64,000 nt of DNA from an uncultured Alphaproteobacteria bacterium (GTDB lineage Bacteria; Pseudomonadota; Alphaproteobacteria; Paracaedibacterales; CAIULA01). Of this stretch, positions 24,825 to 35,135 are shown in pieces. The notes under the pieces were generated by a model, which ran no database searches, had not been told where the DNA came from, and saw only the letters and a program-made list of their open reading frames with translations. The position numbers were made by a program, and so were the translations under genes. Position 1 is the first letter of the stretch. Every line of letters starts with the position of its first letter. Location of the stretch: positions 18,487 through 82,486 of the forward strand of contig CAIULA010000022.1 in the NCBI GenBank assembly GCA_903899945.1, given 5' to 3'.

Positions 24825-25772
24825 TTAAGCAATAAGTTTAAAGAATTCATCCATATCTGATGGATTATTAATAGAGAATGCATTGATGGTATTGTCAATA
24901 CGTTTATTAAGGCCCGTCAGAACCTTTCCTGCGCCTATTTCAATAACATGGTCAGTTTCTAATTGCGCTAGATGCTGGATGCTCTCACGCCATCGGACGC
25001 GACCTGTTATTTGCTTTACTAGCATTTCGCTGATAAATTCCTTGCCTTGAATCGGCATGGCCGTAATGTTGGCGATGACTTCTAGTTTTGGCTCTTGGAT
25101 AGAAACTTCATCCAATGCGTCTTTCATTGCATTGGCAGCTGGTTCCATCAAGGGGCTGTGAAAAGGCGCGCTGACGGGTAATAAAAGAGCTCTTTTAGCG
25201 CCTGCCTCTGTTGCCTTGGCGCTTGCTTCTTCTACAGCAACTGTATGACCACTGATGACTAATTGGCCAGGCGAGTTGTCATTGGCGATAACGCATAGAT
25301 GATTGGCGCTTGTAAAATCTTTTAAAAGAGATTCAATTTGATCAATTTCGAGACCTAGGATTGCTGCCATGCTTCCGTTTCCAACGGGAACTGCTTTTTG
25401 CATGGCCTGACCACGCAGGCGAACCAATCGCAAAGCATCTGCCAAACTAAACGTTCCAGCCGCACAGTGGGCTGAGTATTCACCCAAAGAATGGCCAGCA
25501 ACATATTTTGCCAATTGATAAGCAGGCTTTCCTGTTTCTTGTTCAAGAGTTCCGAGGATTGCCATACTTATGGCTAAAAGGGCAGGTTGAGTATTTTCAG
25601 TTAAGGTCAGTTCGTCCTGAGGCCCTTCTAGAATAAGCTTAGTTAGTTTTTGCTTTAAAACTTCATCGGCTTCTTCCATCACTAGACGAGCGGCAGAGAA
25701 CTGTTCTATAAAATCTTTTCCCATCCCAACGGCCTGAGATCCTTGGCCCGGGAATACAAAAGCAATCGACAT
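24825..25772 (-). CDS. fabD: FabD, malonyl-CoA:ACP transacylase
   Basis: FabD loads malonyl groups on ACP for fatty-acid synthesis. The sequence starts MSIAFVFPGQGSQAVGMG, has the nucleophile elbow GHSLGEYSA (Ser near 94), the RLRGQAMQ arginine, QLVISG and the APFHSPLM histidine. At 315 aa the length is normal. It is 11 bp after gap and 13 bp before fabG in the same minus-strand transcript, an unusual but not unique pairing with gap. Confidence 0.96.
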   Translation of the reverse strand: MSIAFVFPGQGSQAVGMGKDFIEQFSAARLVMEEADEVLKQKLTKLILEGPQDELTLTENTQPALLAISMAILGTLEQETGKPAYQLAKYVAGHSLGEYSAHCAAGTFSLADALRLVRLRGQAMQKAVPVGNGSMAAILGLEIDQIESLLKDFTSANHLCVIANDNSPGQLVISGHTVAVEEASAKATEAGAKRALLLPVSAPFHSPLMEPAANAMKDALDEVSIQEPKLEVIANITAMPIQGKEFISEMLVKQITGRVRWRESIQHLAQLETDHVIEIGAGKVLTGLNKRIDNTINAFSINNPSDMDEFFKLIA

Positions 25773-25783
25773 AAAAATCCTTT

Positions 25784-26788
25784 TTATTGTTTAGAGAGGT
25801 AACTTGCAACATCGCACATGCGATTCGCAAAGCCCCATTCGTTATCATACCATGACAGAATCCGGCAGAAACGGCCATCGATGACTTGTGTTTGGGTTAA
25901 GTCAAAGTTAGAGCTATGTGGATCGTGATTAAAATCGATTGAAACCAATGGCTCATTAACTGTACCCAAAATGCCTTTTAACTGACCCTCAGCTGCTACC
26001 ATAATGGCTTGGTTGATTTCTTCTTTGCTTGTGTTTTTCTTTGGCACAAATTTAAAGTCAACAACCGAAACATTAGCAATTGGTACGCGAATTGCTGTGC
26101 CGTCCAATTTTCCTTTAAGTTCAGGTAGCACAAGGCCAACAGCTTTTGCAGCCCCAGTTGAACTTGGAATCATGGACATACAGGCAGCGCGTGCACGGTG
26201 CATATCGCTGTGAAGCGTATCAACAAGGCGTTGATCACCTGTATAAGCGTGGATTGTTGTCATATAACCGTGTTCAATACCGATGGCATTATGCAAAACA
26301 TACGCAACAGGGGCCAAACAATTTGTGGTGCAGGACGCATTCGAGAAAACGGTATGTTCCGGTTTGATTTCAGTATGGTTAACACCATAAACCACGGTTA
26401 AATCAGCGCCATCTGCTGGAGCTGAAACAAGAACACGTTTCGCACCTGCAGCTATGTGTTTTGCGGCATCATCTCTTTTGGTGAAACGGCCTGAGCATTC
26501 CATGACCAAATCAATGTCCAAAGCACCCCAAGGTAATTTTTCAGGATTTGGTTCAGCGATCACTTGAATAGGTCCTAAACCGATATCAAGGCTACTTTCT
26601 GTTGTTTTGACATTTCCTTTAAAACGACCGTGAACAGAATCGTATTTGAATAAATGGGCATTGCTGGCAAGAGAGCCAAGATCATTAATAGCCACAATTT
26701 GAATGTCGCGGCGATTGTTTTCAGCAAGAGCCCTTAGGACCATGCGGCCAATACGACCAAAGCCATTAATAGCAACGCGAAATTTCAT
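25784..26788 (-). CDS. gap: Glyceraldehyde-3-phosphate dehydrogenase
   Basis: The enzyme oxidises glyceraldehyde-3-phosphate to 1,3-bisphosphoglycerate with NAD in glycolysis or the reverse in gluconeogenesis. It shows GFGRIGRMVLRA, IND near residue 36 (an NAD-type acidic residue), the catalytic ASCTTNCLAP (Cys153), and the closing SWYDNEWGFANRMCDV segment. At 334 aa it is full length. Its start overlaps the tkt stop by 4 bp, so the two carbon genes are coupled. The cell thus keeps core glycolytic and pentose-phosphate enzymes; pfkA is also in the window. Confidence 0.97.
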   Translation of the reverse strand: MKFRVAINGFGRIGRMVLRALAENNRRDIQIVAINDLGSLASNAHLFKYDSVHGRFKGNVKTTESSLDIGLGPIQVIAEPNPEKLPWGALDIDLVMECSGRFTKRDDAAKHIAAGAKRVLVSAPADGADLTVVYGVNHTEIKPEHTVFSNASCTTNCLAPVAYVLHNAIGIEHGYMTTIHAYTGDQRLVDTLHSDMHRARAACMSMIPSSTGAAKAVGLVLPELKGKLDGTAIRVPIANVSVVDFKFVPKKNTSKEEINQAIMVAAEGQLKGILGTVNEPLVSIDFNHDPHSSNFDLTQTQVIDGRFCRILSWYDNEWGFANRMCDVASYLSKQ

Positions 26789-28749
26789 AGAGATATCCTT
26801 TCCTTAACTGACTTTACAATTGTTTCTGTAGTGATTCCAAAGTGTTTATATAGTTCCGGCGCTGGGGCAGAAGCGCCAAAGCCCTTCATTCCAATAAATA
26901 TACTTTTTTCACCTAAATACTTTGCCCAACCAAAATCTGATGCGGCTTCGATACCAACTTTAAAACCATCACCTAAAACACTTTCCTGGTAATCTTTAGG
27001 TTGTTTATCAAATAATTCGAAGCTGGGCATGGAAACAACCGCTGTTTCAATTCCCATCTGTTTTAACTGTTCGTACGCTTCTACGGCAAGACCAACCTCG
27101 GATCCTGTAGCAATCAAGGTTGCTTGGCGTTTGCCGTTACAATGCCTTAAAAGATATCCGCCCTTAGCTGTTAAATTCTGAGTTGTTTGATCTAAACGCA
27201 AATGTGGAACGTTTTGTCTTGTTAAGACTAGGGCCGAAGGAGTGTCTCGATGTTCGATTGCCAGCTGCCAACATTCAGCCACTTCTACGCCGTCTGCGGG
27301 TCTAAATACATGAAGGTTTGGAATAGCCCTTAAACTTGCAAGATGTTCAATGGGTTGATGAGTCGGGCCATCTTCGCCAAGGCCAATTGAGTCGTGGGTA
27401 AGAACATAAATAACCCCTTGCTGCATGAGTGCTGAAAGTCTGAGGGCTGGTTTTAAGTAATCACAGAACACTAAAAATGTTCCTCCATAAGGGATAAACC
27501 CACCATAAAGAGATAAACCATTCATGGCTGCTGCCATACCGTGCTCGCGAACACCGTAATGAATATAATTTCCTGAAAAGTCTTCAGGTGTGATCGGTTT
27601 TTGAATTTTGGCTTTGGTATTATTGGACCCTGTAAGATCCGCTGATCCGCCAATCAGCATGGGTAAATGGGGAGCAAGGGCATCTAAAACAGTCTGTGAA
27701 AGTTGACGAGTGGCCTGTACTGGTTTTTCATTGTAGAAGTTGTTTTTTACCTCTTCAACATACTTTTGCCAGTTCGCTGGAAAAGCTCCGTTTAAAATGT
27801 TTTTTTTGTCTTGCGGTAAAGACTGATAAGTTTTGCTCCAGTTTTGATAATTTTCTGCATTTCGTTTGCCGACCTTTCTCCAGCTTTTTAAGATATCCTC
27901 CGGAATTTCAAATGGCGGATAAGGCCATCCAATAGCCTTTCTGGTTGCGGCGATTTCATCTATGCCTAATGGACTGCCATGCGCACCCGAAGTGTCGGCC
28001 TTTTTAGGCGCACCTTTAGCAATTGTTGTTTTACAAGCGATAAGAAAAGGGCGATCTGAAGTTTGAGCGGATTTTATAGCTTTGTGAATCGCATCATAAT
28101 CATGGCCATCAATGCTTATGGCGTTCCATTCACAGGCCTCAAATCGCTTGAGTTGGTTATCTGATACGCTTAGGTCAGCTTTTCCGTCAATTGTAATGTT
28201 ATTGTCATCAAAAAGAACGATCAGTTTATTCAGTTTCAAGTGCCCTGCTAAGGAAATAGCTTCATGACTGATGCCTTCCATTAGGTCTCCATCGCTGGCA
28301 ATAACATAGGTGTAATGATCAATGACATCCTTTCCTAATCTGGCTGCCATCATTTTTTCACCAAGCGCCATTCCAACAGAGGTCGCTAGTCCTTGCCCAA
28401 GCGGTCCTGTGGTTGTTTCAACGCCAGTTAAATGGCCATATTCAGGATGTCCCGCTGTTTTGCTATGCAATTGCCTGAAATTCTTTAGTTGTTCAATCGA
28501 TGCTTCTTTGTATCCTATTAAGTATAACAAACTATAAAGTAGCATAGATCCATGACCGGCCGATAAAATGAACCGGTCCCGATTAGGCCAATGGGGATCC
28601 TCAGGATTAAACCTAAGAAAGTCATGAAATAAGACCGCAGCAACGTCAGCCATCCCCATGGGCATGCCGGGATGGCCGGATTTTGCTTTTTCGACGGCGT
28701 CCATGCTGAGTGCGCGAATGGCAGAAGCTAAGGGGGAGAAATGATTCAT
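26785..28749 (-). CDS. tkt: Transketolase
   Basis: Transketolase moves two-carbon units between sugar phosphates with thiamine diphosphate. Motifs are ALSMDAVEKAKSGHPGMPMG, the TPP region GDGDLMEG (here SDGDLMEGISHEA), PTHQPIEHLASLRAIPN and FGASAPAPELYKHFGIT. The ATG at 28749, one base after the trxA stop, gives 654 aa, the normal size. A TTG upstream (28767) would overlap trxA and is not preferred. It precedes gap by a 4-bp overlap. Confidence 0.96.
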   Translation of the reverse strand: MNHFSPLASAIRALSMDAVEKAKSGHPGMPMGMADVAAVLFHDFLRFNPEDPHWPNRDRFILSAGHGSMLLYSLLYLIGYKEASIEQLKNFRQLHSKTAGHPEYGHLTGVETTTGPLGQGLATSVGMALGEKMMAARLGKDVIDHYTYVIASDGDLMEGISHEAISLAGHLKLNKLIVLFDDNNITIDGKADLSVSDNQLKRFEACEWNAISIDGHDYDAIHKAIKSAQTSDRPFLIACKTTIAKGAPKKADTSGAHGSPLGIDEIAATRKAIGWPYPPFEIPEDILKSWRKVGKRNAENYQNWSKTYQSLPQDKKNILNGAFPANWQKYVEEVKNNFYNEKPVQATRQLSQTVLDALAPHLPMLIGGSADLTGSNNTKAKIQKPITPEDFSGNYIHYGVREHGMAAAMNGLSLYGGFIPYGGTFLVFCDYLKPALRLSALMQQGVIYVLTHDSIGLGEDGPTHQPIEHLASLRAIPNLHVFRPADGVEVAECWQLAIEHRDTPSALVLTRQNVPHLRLDQTTQNLTAKGGYLLRHCNGKRQATLIATGSEVGLAVEAYEQLKQMGIETAVVSMPSFELFDKQPKDYQESVLGDGFKVGIEAASDFGWAKYLGEKSIFIGMKGFGASAPAPELYKHFGITTETIVKSVKERISL

Positions 28750-28750
28750 T

Positions 28751-29071
28751 TTAAATATTAGATTCAATCCATGAAATAAGAGTGTTCTTTGGATTTAAAC
28801 CAACTTTTGATGCAACAGCTTCACCGTTTTTAAATAAGATCATTGTCGGAACACTGCGAACTCCGTATTTAGCTGGAATTGTTGGGTTTTCATCGATGTT
28901 TACTTTTACAATTTTAATCTTATCAGCCATTGTAGGTGCAATTTCTTCTAAAATAGGAAGAAGCATACGACAGGGACCACACCATTCTGCCCAAAAGTCA
29001 ACAAGAACCGGAGTTGTTGATTCGAGAACATCTTTGCCAAAAGTTGCATCTGTTGTTTGATTCAGTGCCAT
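28751..29071 (-). CDS. trxA: Thioredoxin 1
   Basis: A 106-aa thioredoxin with the redox motif WCGPC at residues 30-34, FWAEWCGPCR, KVNIDENP and the cis-proline segment VRSVPTMILFKNG. It reduces protein disulfides in the cytoplasm. In this genome the class II ribonucleotide reductase NrdJ is a likely main client. It lies 35 bp downstream of addA, an alphaproteobacterial arrangement (addB-addA-trxA). Confidence 0.97.
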   Translation of the reverse strand: MALNQTTDATFGKDVLESTTPVLVDFWAEWCGPCRMLLPILEEIAPTMADKIKIVKVNIDENPTIPAKYGVRSVPTMILFKNGEAVASKVGLNPKNTLISWIESNI

Positions 29072-29106
29072 AATTACGTCCTTATAATCTGTGTAAAATG
29101 TTAATT

Positions 29107-32100
29107 TTAAAAGCTCTTATATGGAATTTCCATCAAATGAGGGCCTTCTGTCCATAGTAAAAATGTACGAATTTGATGATTTTTATAAATTTCTTGCATG
29201 ATGTCAGCATATTCAAATAATTGAATTCGATAATCTTTAGGTACATCCTCGAGCAAAACTGGCGGATTGACGGTTGTTTTATAGTCAAGAATGACAACGG
29301 TATCTGTTGTTACCAGGAGTCGGTCGATTCTTTTTTGAGAGTTTTGATTGGTAATAGCAACTTCAGCTAGAGAGTTTTTAGAAAAGAAATGACGATATTC
29401 AGCATGACTTAAAAGGGAAAGAACTTTCTCAAGATCATCTGGCTTCAAAACGTCTTTATGTTTTTGCTTCGTTATCCATCTTTCACCCAGCGTTTTGAGA
29501 TCTCCGGACAAAGTCGGCAAAATTTCAAAAAGTTTGTGAATAAGATCGCCCCTTCGCATCGCTTCGGTTTTTATTTGTTTTTCATTAACAGCGATTTCGG
29601 GCAGCGTCGGTTTTTCAAAAAACCACTTTGGAGTTTGGATCGAGTTTGTTATTTCTGTGAGGGGTTCTTCTCCAATCATGCTTGCTAGAGGTTCATAAAT
29701 TAAGCCGTCACCCTCTGTAGATACGGCTAAAGGAGATAAGACGGCTTTAAGAGCGTCATACCAGTTCTCTTGTTTGTTTTTCTTTTGAATTCCAGCTACA
29801 TAAAGACGATCCTCAGGGCGGGTAAGGGCCACATAGAATAAACGATTATTTTCCTCTTCAAGCTTTTTTAAAGCCTCTGTTTTCAGAGTGGATATGGCTG
29901 TTGATTCTTTTTTCTCGGAAGGTTTTAAAAGAAAAAGAGGATTACCTAAATTTGTGTGCCACAAAAAACTCTCATTTTGCAAAGACGGCTGATCGGTGCT
30001 GTCTGCTAAAATAACGATAGGGGACTGCAGCCCTTTTGCACCATGAATGGTCATGATGCGGATTTGGTTTTGGGCACCTCCTTGAGCGCCGCGTTTGATT
30101 TCTGTCTCAAGGGCTTCCATATGTTTCATAAAACCCTGAAGGGTGGGGGGATTTTTTTCTCCAAATAGAAAGGCAAGGTTTAAGAATTCTTCTAATACTT
30201 CCTGACATTCGTTGCCTAGACGAGCAATAAATTGATTTTCTGTTTGGCTCAAGATGCTATGAAAAAGGCTATGGGGTGGTTTAAGGTCTACTTGACCCAA
30301 AAGGTTTTTTAAAAATTCATATGTTTTTTCATAAATTTGAGTTTTTGAAGACTGTTCTCTTAATGACTGCCATAAGCTTCCTCTTCTTTCATGGCAAAGC
30401 TTAAATAGCTCTTCTTCGGTTAAGCCATACCCATTGTTAATGAGTGGGCTTTTCAAAACGCAAGCAAGACTGTAATCATCCTGCGGGAGACACAAAAAAT
30501 TCCCAAGAGCCAACAGATCCATAACAGCAATATGTTCTTTGAGGTACAGCCTGTCAGCGCCTGCTACAGGGATATGGCGGTGCTTTAGGTTTTGAATAAG
30601 CGCAGGAACTAACTCAGAACGTTTACGCACTAATATAAGAATGTCTCCAGGCTTTATTCTGGCATTGGTGCTGGGTAAAATTTCAGGACTTTCTAGAAGA
30701 TTTTTGATTTTAGCTGTGATTTGCTTTGCAAGTTCAGCGTGTTCGGAGACCGAATCTTGCTGAGTAATCGGAAGCGGCCACGAACTTTCTTCAAATGTGC
30801 TTTCTTCTGGTTTAATCAGAGGTAATAATTGGGTAATCCCCGGATGATTTACACGATAAGGTGTGTGAAGAATTGTCTCCTCTAAAAATTTGACGCCACT
30901 GCTATAAGTATTAAATGTTTTATCAACAACTTCTAAAATGGCCGGGGTGGTTCGAAAAGATGTATGCAGCTCAATGTTTTCCCATTCTTGGCCTAAGATT
31001 TTTGTTTGTTTTTCAAAATCATGACGCAGCGTTGCAAACAAAAGCGGTTCGGCCCCTTGAAAGCTATAGATGGATTGTTTAATATCCCCGACGACAAATA
31101 GGGTCCTATATGGTTTTTCAGGGGTTAAAAAGGACCCAATAAGCTTAGAAATGATTGCCCACTGATCTGGGCTTGTGTCTTGGGCCTCATCAATCAAAAT
31201 ATGATCCAAAACGTTATCGAGTTTATAAAAAACCCACTCTGAGATTCCTGGACGTCCAAGTAATTCATTCGTGCTGGCAATCAAATCCTCAAAGTCCAAT
31301 AAACCGTTCTGTTGTTTTTCCGTCTGATAGTTATGGAAAATGGCTTGTGTTACCTGCATAAATGCTAAGGTAGAATCAATGATAGCTTGGTTTTTTAGTT
31401 GTTCTTTTTCCCCAAAAAGCCGGCATGCCTCTTTTTCAAGGATTTTATAAATATCTGGGAAATTGATTTGAATGTCTTTTTTTGCTAATCTTTTGCGGAT
31501 TTGTCCATCTTTGGTTAAGAAGAAATGAGAATAATCACTTTCACCAAGAGCCTTTTCTAATTCAGGTTTGCCTTGTTCAAGAAGGATTTTAGAAGCTTGC
31601 CGAAGAGCGCCAATGTCGGCAGAGGGAATAGTTTCTTGGGTTTTAAGAAAATTTTCCAGCGCTGTCTGGTAATCCGCTAAATTTTGATAACGAGCCAGCA
31701 ATTTTCCAAATTGCCCGCGTTGACTTTGAATGCTTTTTAAGAGCCCTTCAAAATGATAATCCGACATAGAGGTGGCAATGTGTTCAAGAAAACCTTGAAG
31801 CTCAGGGGCTTGAGTTTTTAAGACTTGATAGTATGCCTTTTCTAAAAGAACATTAACCTCATCTCCTTCTAAAAGCGTAAAGCTAGGATCGATGGCAGCT
31901 TCAAGAGGGAAACGCTGGAGTAAGCTTTGGCAAAAGCTGTGGATGGTTTGAATGCGGATACCACCGGGGGTATCAATCACATGAAAAAGCAATTGGCGCG
32001 CCAGCGCATGTGTTTCCTTTGAGATTGATTGATTGGTTAGATTTTCAAGATCTTTTTGTAAACTTTCATCATCCAAAATTGCCCATTCTTGAAGCTTTGT

Positions 32101-32301
32101 CGTTAAACGGTTTTGCATTTCTATAGCAGCCGCTTTTGTAAACGTAATACAAAGAATTGACTCAGGCGCTGTGCCTGTTAATAGCAAGTTTAAGAGTCTA
32201 TCAATCAGTACCTTTGTTTTTCCTGTTCCGGCCGACGCACTAACCCAGCAGCTCGCTTTAGGATTGGCGGCTAAAGCTTGAGGATTCTTTACTGCTGCCA
32301 T
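29107..32301 (-). CDS. addA: AddA, double-strand-break repair helicase-nuclease
   Basis: AddA is the UvrD-type helicase and one nuclease of AddAB, the alphaproteobacterial counterpart of RecBCD, which resects double-strand ends for RecA. Motif I is SASAGTGKTKVLIDRLL, motif Ia has ITFTKAAAIEM, and motif II is ILIDEAQDTSPDQW. VVGDIKQSIYSFQGA and the MTIHGAKGLQSPIV segment (motif V) follow. The C-terminal RecB-like nuclease shows IDRLL...VVILDYKT. At 1064 aa it is slightly shorter than many. It starts within the last codons of addB (13-bp overlap). Confidence 0.95.
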   Translation of the reverse strand: MAAVKNPQALAANPKASCWVSASAGTGKTKVLIDRLLNLLLTGTAPESILCITFTKAAAIEMQNRLTTKLQEWAILDDESLQKDLENLTNQSISKETHALARQLLFHVIDTPGGIRIQTIHSFCQSLLQRFPLEAAIDPSFTLLEGDEVNVLLEKAYYQVLKTQAPELQGFLEHIATSMSDYHFEGLLKSIQSQRGQFGKLLARYQNLADYQTALENFLKTQETIPSADIGALRQASKILLEQGKPELEKALGESDYSHFFLTKDGQIRKRLAKKDIQINFPDIYKILEKEACRLFGEKEQLKNQAIIDSTLAFMQVTQAIFHNYQTEKQQNGLLDFEDLIASTNELLGRPGISEWVFYKLDNVLDHILIDEAQDTSPDQWAIISKLIGSFLTPEKPYRTLFVVGDIKQSIYSFQGAEPLLFATLRHDFEKQTKILGQEWENIELHTSFRTTPAILEVVDKTFNTYSSGVKFLEETILHTPYRVNHPGITQLLPLIKPEESTFEESSWPLPITQQDSVSEHAELAKQITAKIKNLLESPEILPSTNARIKPGDILILVRKRSELVPALIQNLKHRHIPVAGADRLYLKEHIAVMDLLALGNFLCLPQDDYSLACVLKSPLINNGYGLTEEELFKLCHERRGSLWQSLREQSSKTQIYEKTYEFLKNLLGQVDLKPPHSLFHSILSQTENQFIARLGNECQEVLEEFLNLAFLFGEKNPPTLQGFMKHMEALETEIKRGAQGGAQNQIRIMTIHGAKGLQSPIVILADSTDQPSLQNESFLWHTNLGNPLFLLKPSEKKESTAISTLKTEALKKLEEENNRLFYVALTRPEDRLYVAGIQKKNKQENWYDALKAVLSPLAVSTEGDGLIYEPLASMIGEEPLTEITNSIQTPKWFFEKPTLPEIAVNEKQIKTEAMRRGDLIHKLFEILPTLSGDLKTLGERWITKQKHKDVLKPDDLEKVLSLLSHAEYRHFFSKNSLAEVAITNQNSQKRIDRLLVTTDTVVILDYKTTVNPPVLLEDVPKDYRIQLFEYADIMQEIYKNHQIRTFLLWTEGPHLMEIPYKSF

Positions 32302-35105
32302 TCTGAAATCCTTTCAAGGTGGGCATAAGGATTAAAGGTAGGCGCTTTTTCAGGAACTGGACAGGCAAGATAAGGAGTTGCTGAGTTCATAAAAGCTACA
32401 AGTAAATTGAGTAAGCCAGTTTCGGTTTCTTTTAAAAACTCTGAAGTGATCTCAAATTTTGAAATTTTTCCGGCCGGCTCTCCTCCTTTTAAATGCCAAA
32501 TGGCAATTTCTTCAGGCAGGGTTTTGATGCCAAAACCACCTTGATCAGCCATGAGGGCCTCTAAAGAAAGTTGAGGGGAATAGCCATTTTTTATATCTTT
32601 TAAACGGGGAGGAACGCCTGTTTTATAATCAATAATTCTTAAACGATCTTGATCCAAAATATCCAATCGATCGGCAATCGCTTTGATACTGAAAACAAAG
32701 TTTTGATAAGCAAGGGATAGTTGCCCTTTTTGTTCAATTAAATAAGCCTTTCCAGGACTTGTCCGAAGTTCATTTAAAAACCATGTCGCAATTTGTTCAA
32801 ATCGATGCCACCAGAAAATGCGCGTGACCGGGTTTTTATCGAAATAAGGATTGGCTAGTTTTAGCAATTCATCAAGCGAGTTACTTCCAGTCTCATAATA
32901 TTTTAAATAAGATTCCAGAATTTTATGAATGATTTGCCCTTTATCAGCATTTCCGAATTCTGAATCAAGAGGGAGAAGAGGAAACAATTTTAGACAGTGC
33001 TTTGCGTAAATGCCATACGGATCACGCATCAATGTTTCAATTTCTGTAACTGAAAAATTAATAGGCCTGCTCTGAATAGGTGGGCACGGGGCGGGGCAGG
33101 TATAGGAAATAGAATCAATTTGAGGGGAAAGGCTTTTGCTCCATTCTTTCCATGGAAATTGAGGAGAATTTTTTAACATCTCAGCATTTTTCTTATGCAC
33201 AACTTCTAAACGTCTCCACCAACGACTGGGAATGGTTGGTGTGCCTTGATCGATTCGGGAACGCGTTAAAAGAAGATGGTTGGCATAAAAGCAGCAGCTG
33301 AAATCATGGGCTGATAACCCAAGGCGTCTTTCTAAGGGGGGCAGGCCTAATTGTTGTCTCATGCTTCGGCTGAGCCACGGGTCATGATCAATTAAAGGTG
33401 GCCAACTGTTTTCGTTTAAGCCGCCCAAGATCATAACATCAGAATGACTAAGACGGGCTTCTAATGTGCCCAGGATTTTAATTCTTGAACCAATCCCCTT
33501 ATAATCTCTTAATTTGTCACCTTGCTGCATTAAGGATGCTAGAAAAGCAGGATACTCTTTTGAGCTTAAAGGCGGAAAATGACTGCTTTCCTCAGATAAT
33601 TTTTTTAAAAATGTTTGAACGGTTTCGCCATCTGCTTGTTCCCACAAGGGAGATGTTTCAGAAGTATCGCCTGTTAAAGATAGACAGATTTGTCTGTGAA
33701 GAGACAAAAGATCTTTAAAAAAATGGCTTTGCTCCAACGAAAACAACGGGCTGATGATATCTAAAATCTCTTGAAACCAAGGCAACAACGAAGGAAGTTT
33801 CTCTGAGATAACGGCTTCTAACTCTGTGATCTCAAGTTTAAATTTCCTTAAGATATTTTTCTCTAATGTTCGTACATTTTCCAGGTGTTGCAAGCGATTT
33901 GCTTTGAAGCACAAAGGGTGTTTTAAAACGACTAATAGTTGGCTGATTGTGGGGAAGAAGTAAAGATCCGCAACCAATAATACAAATCCACCAACAACCG
34001 AATTTGCTAGAGGTCGTCCGCTTGATGTATTGGGGACTAATTCCCATCGTTCAAGCTCCGTTTCTACCAGATGGCACAAGTGTTGATTAGGGCTAACAAG
34101 CGAAATTGTTCCCTTACTGGTTTCAATATAGTGACGCATCATAAGGGCAATAATTTTTGCTTCTTCGGCAATCGAATCACATTCGACCATCTGGGGCCAA
34201 TATTCAGATGAAAATGAAGAAGTCAATGTTAATTCTTTGTTGTTCATGGCAGCTGAAAGCAATTCATGGCGGCTGCTTTCTAAAGAGGTTTGGTGCTTTA
34301 AAATTACAACGTCGTCTTTGTTTATTTCTAAGAAATTAAGAAGGTTTGATAGTGTATGCTGAGGATGAGTTAAGGGTAAGTCTTTATTAAAACCTATAGT
34401 ATCAAGGCCAGGCAGAATGACTTGACCTTGCGGCATGGATAAAACAGTTTTAATAAGTTCGGCTGTGGCAGGAACAGTCCCCGTTGTTCCGGCAATAATG
34501 ATGGGGTGATCAGGCGGGTTTTCTCTCCAATTTTGGGCTAGCGTTCTCAAACCTTCTCTGATTCTGGCCTGTGACTCAATAGCACCTAAATCTTTTAAAA
34601 TTGAGGGCCAGAAATCGGTGACGATTTTTAAAAAATTAAGCGTTTCCTGCCAATGTTCCGCGTAATCTGTTACGACTAAGTCTTTTAAATTTTCTAGATT
34701 AATTCCGGTTGTTTCTGCTTCATCAATCAGGTGAATTAATCTTTCAGCGGCTTTTAAGGCGAGGCTTGGAGTATAATTGGGTAGCTTTAAAACTAATTGG
34801 GTGAAAAGACCCAAACGTTTCAAAGGATTAATGGCAGCAGGAAGATCGTCAATTTTTGAAAGAAGAAGAGGATTTTCTGATTCAATATCAGCGAGGGCAA
34901 TCATTCTTGGTAACATCAAAGGATGATCACTTTTAATCTTTGTTTGAAAAACCTCGCCTAGTCCTAAAAGAGCACGTCGTGTGGGCAGAACGACTAGCGT
35001 TTTTGCAAGGTCAAAAGGATTCGGGTATTGCTCTATCAAAAGCTCTGCGAGGCTTTTTAGAAAACATTGACCAAAATGGATCCCGATAATTTTATGAACT
35101 GTCAT
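32289..35105 (-). CDS. addB: AddB, double-strand-break repair nuclease subunit
   Basis: AddB forms the second half of AddAB, holds the Chi-recognition helicase-like fold and a RecB-type nuclease. The N-terminus has LVVLPTRRALLGLGEVF, characteristic of alphaproteobacterial AddB, the middle GLNENSWPP, and the C-terminus ADRLDIL...LRIIDYKTGVPP, the nuclease motif. No intact Walker A is evident, as is usual in this clade. The ATG at 35105 gives 938 aa. It has no SD, and a terminator-like hairpin (35106-35129) ends directly against it. A TTG further up (35135) would overlap the stop region of prx. Confidence 0.92.
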   Translation of the reverse strand: MTVHKIIGIHFGQCFLKSLAELLIEQYPNPFDLAKTLVVLPTRRALLGLGEVFQTKIKSDHPLMLPRMIALADIESENPLLLSKIDDLPAAINPLKRLGLFTQLVLKLPNYTPSLALKAAERLIHLIDEAETTGINLENLKDLVVTDYAEHWQETLNFLKIVTDFWPSILKDLGAIESQARIREGLRTLAQNWRENPPDHPIIIAGTTGTVPATAELIKTVLSMPQGQVILPGLDTIGFNKDLPLTHPQHTLSNLLNFLEINKDDVVILKHQTSLESSRHELLSAAMNNKELTLTSSFSSEYWPQMVECDSIAEEAKIIALMMRHYIETSKGTISLVSPNQHLCHLVETELERWELVPNTSSGRPLANSVVGGFVLLVADLYFFPTISQLLVVLKHPLCFKANRLQHLENVRTLEKNILRKFKLEITELEAVISEKLPSLLPWFQEILDIISPLFSLEQSHFFKDLLSLHRQICLSLTGDTSETSPLWEQADGETVQTFLKKLSEESSHFPPLSSKEYPAFLASLMQQGDKLRDYKGIGSRIKILGTLEARLSHSDVMILGGLNENSWPPLIDHDPWLSRSMRQQLGLPPLERRLGLSAHDFSCCFYANHLLLTRSRIDQGTPTIPSRWWRRLEVVHKKNAEMLKNSPQFPWKEWSKSLSPQIDSISYTCPAPCPPIQSRPINFSVTEIETLMRDPYGIYAKHCLKLFPLLPLDSEFGNADKGQIIHKILESYLKYYETGSNSLDELLKLANPYFDKNPVTRIFWWHRFEQIATWFLNELRTSPGKAYLIEQKGQLSLAYQNFVFSIKAIADRLDILDQDRLRIIDYKTGVPPRLKDIKNGYSPQLSLEALMADQGGFGIKTLPEEIAIWHLKGGEPAGKISKFEITSEFLKETETGLLNLLVAFMNSATPYLACPVPEKAPTFNPYAHLERISEWQQ

Positions 35106-35129
35106 CGAAAAATGGGACTTAACGTCCCA
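35106..35129 (-). terminator. Rho-independent terminator between prx and addB
   Basis: On the minus strand TGGGAC-GTTAA-GTCCCA is followed by TTTTTC and then the addB ATG. It would end the prx transcript, and leaves addB without a visible SD. Confidence 0.65.
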
Positions 35130-35135
35130 CAACAC

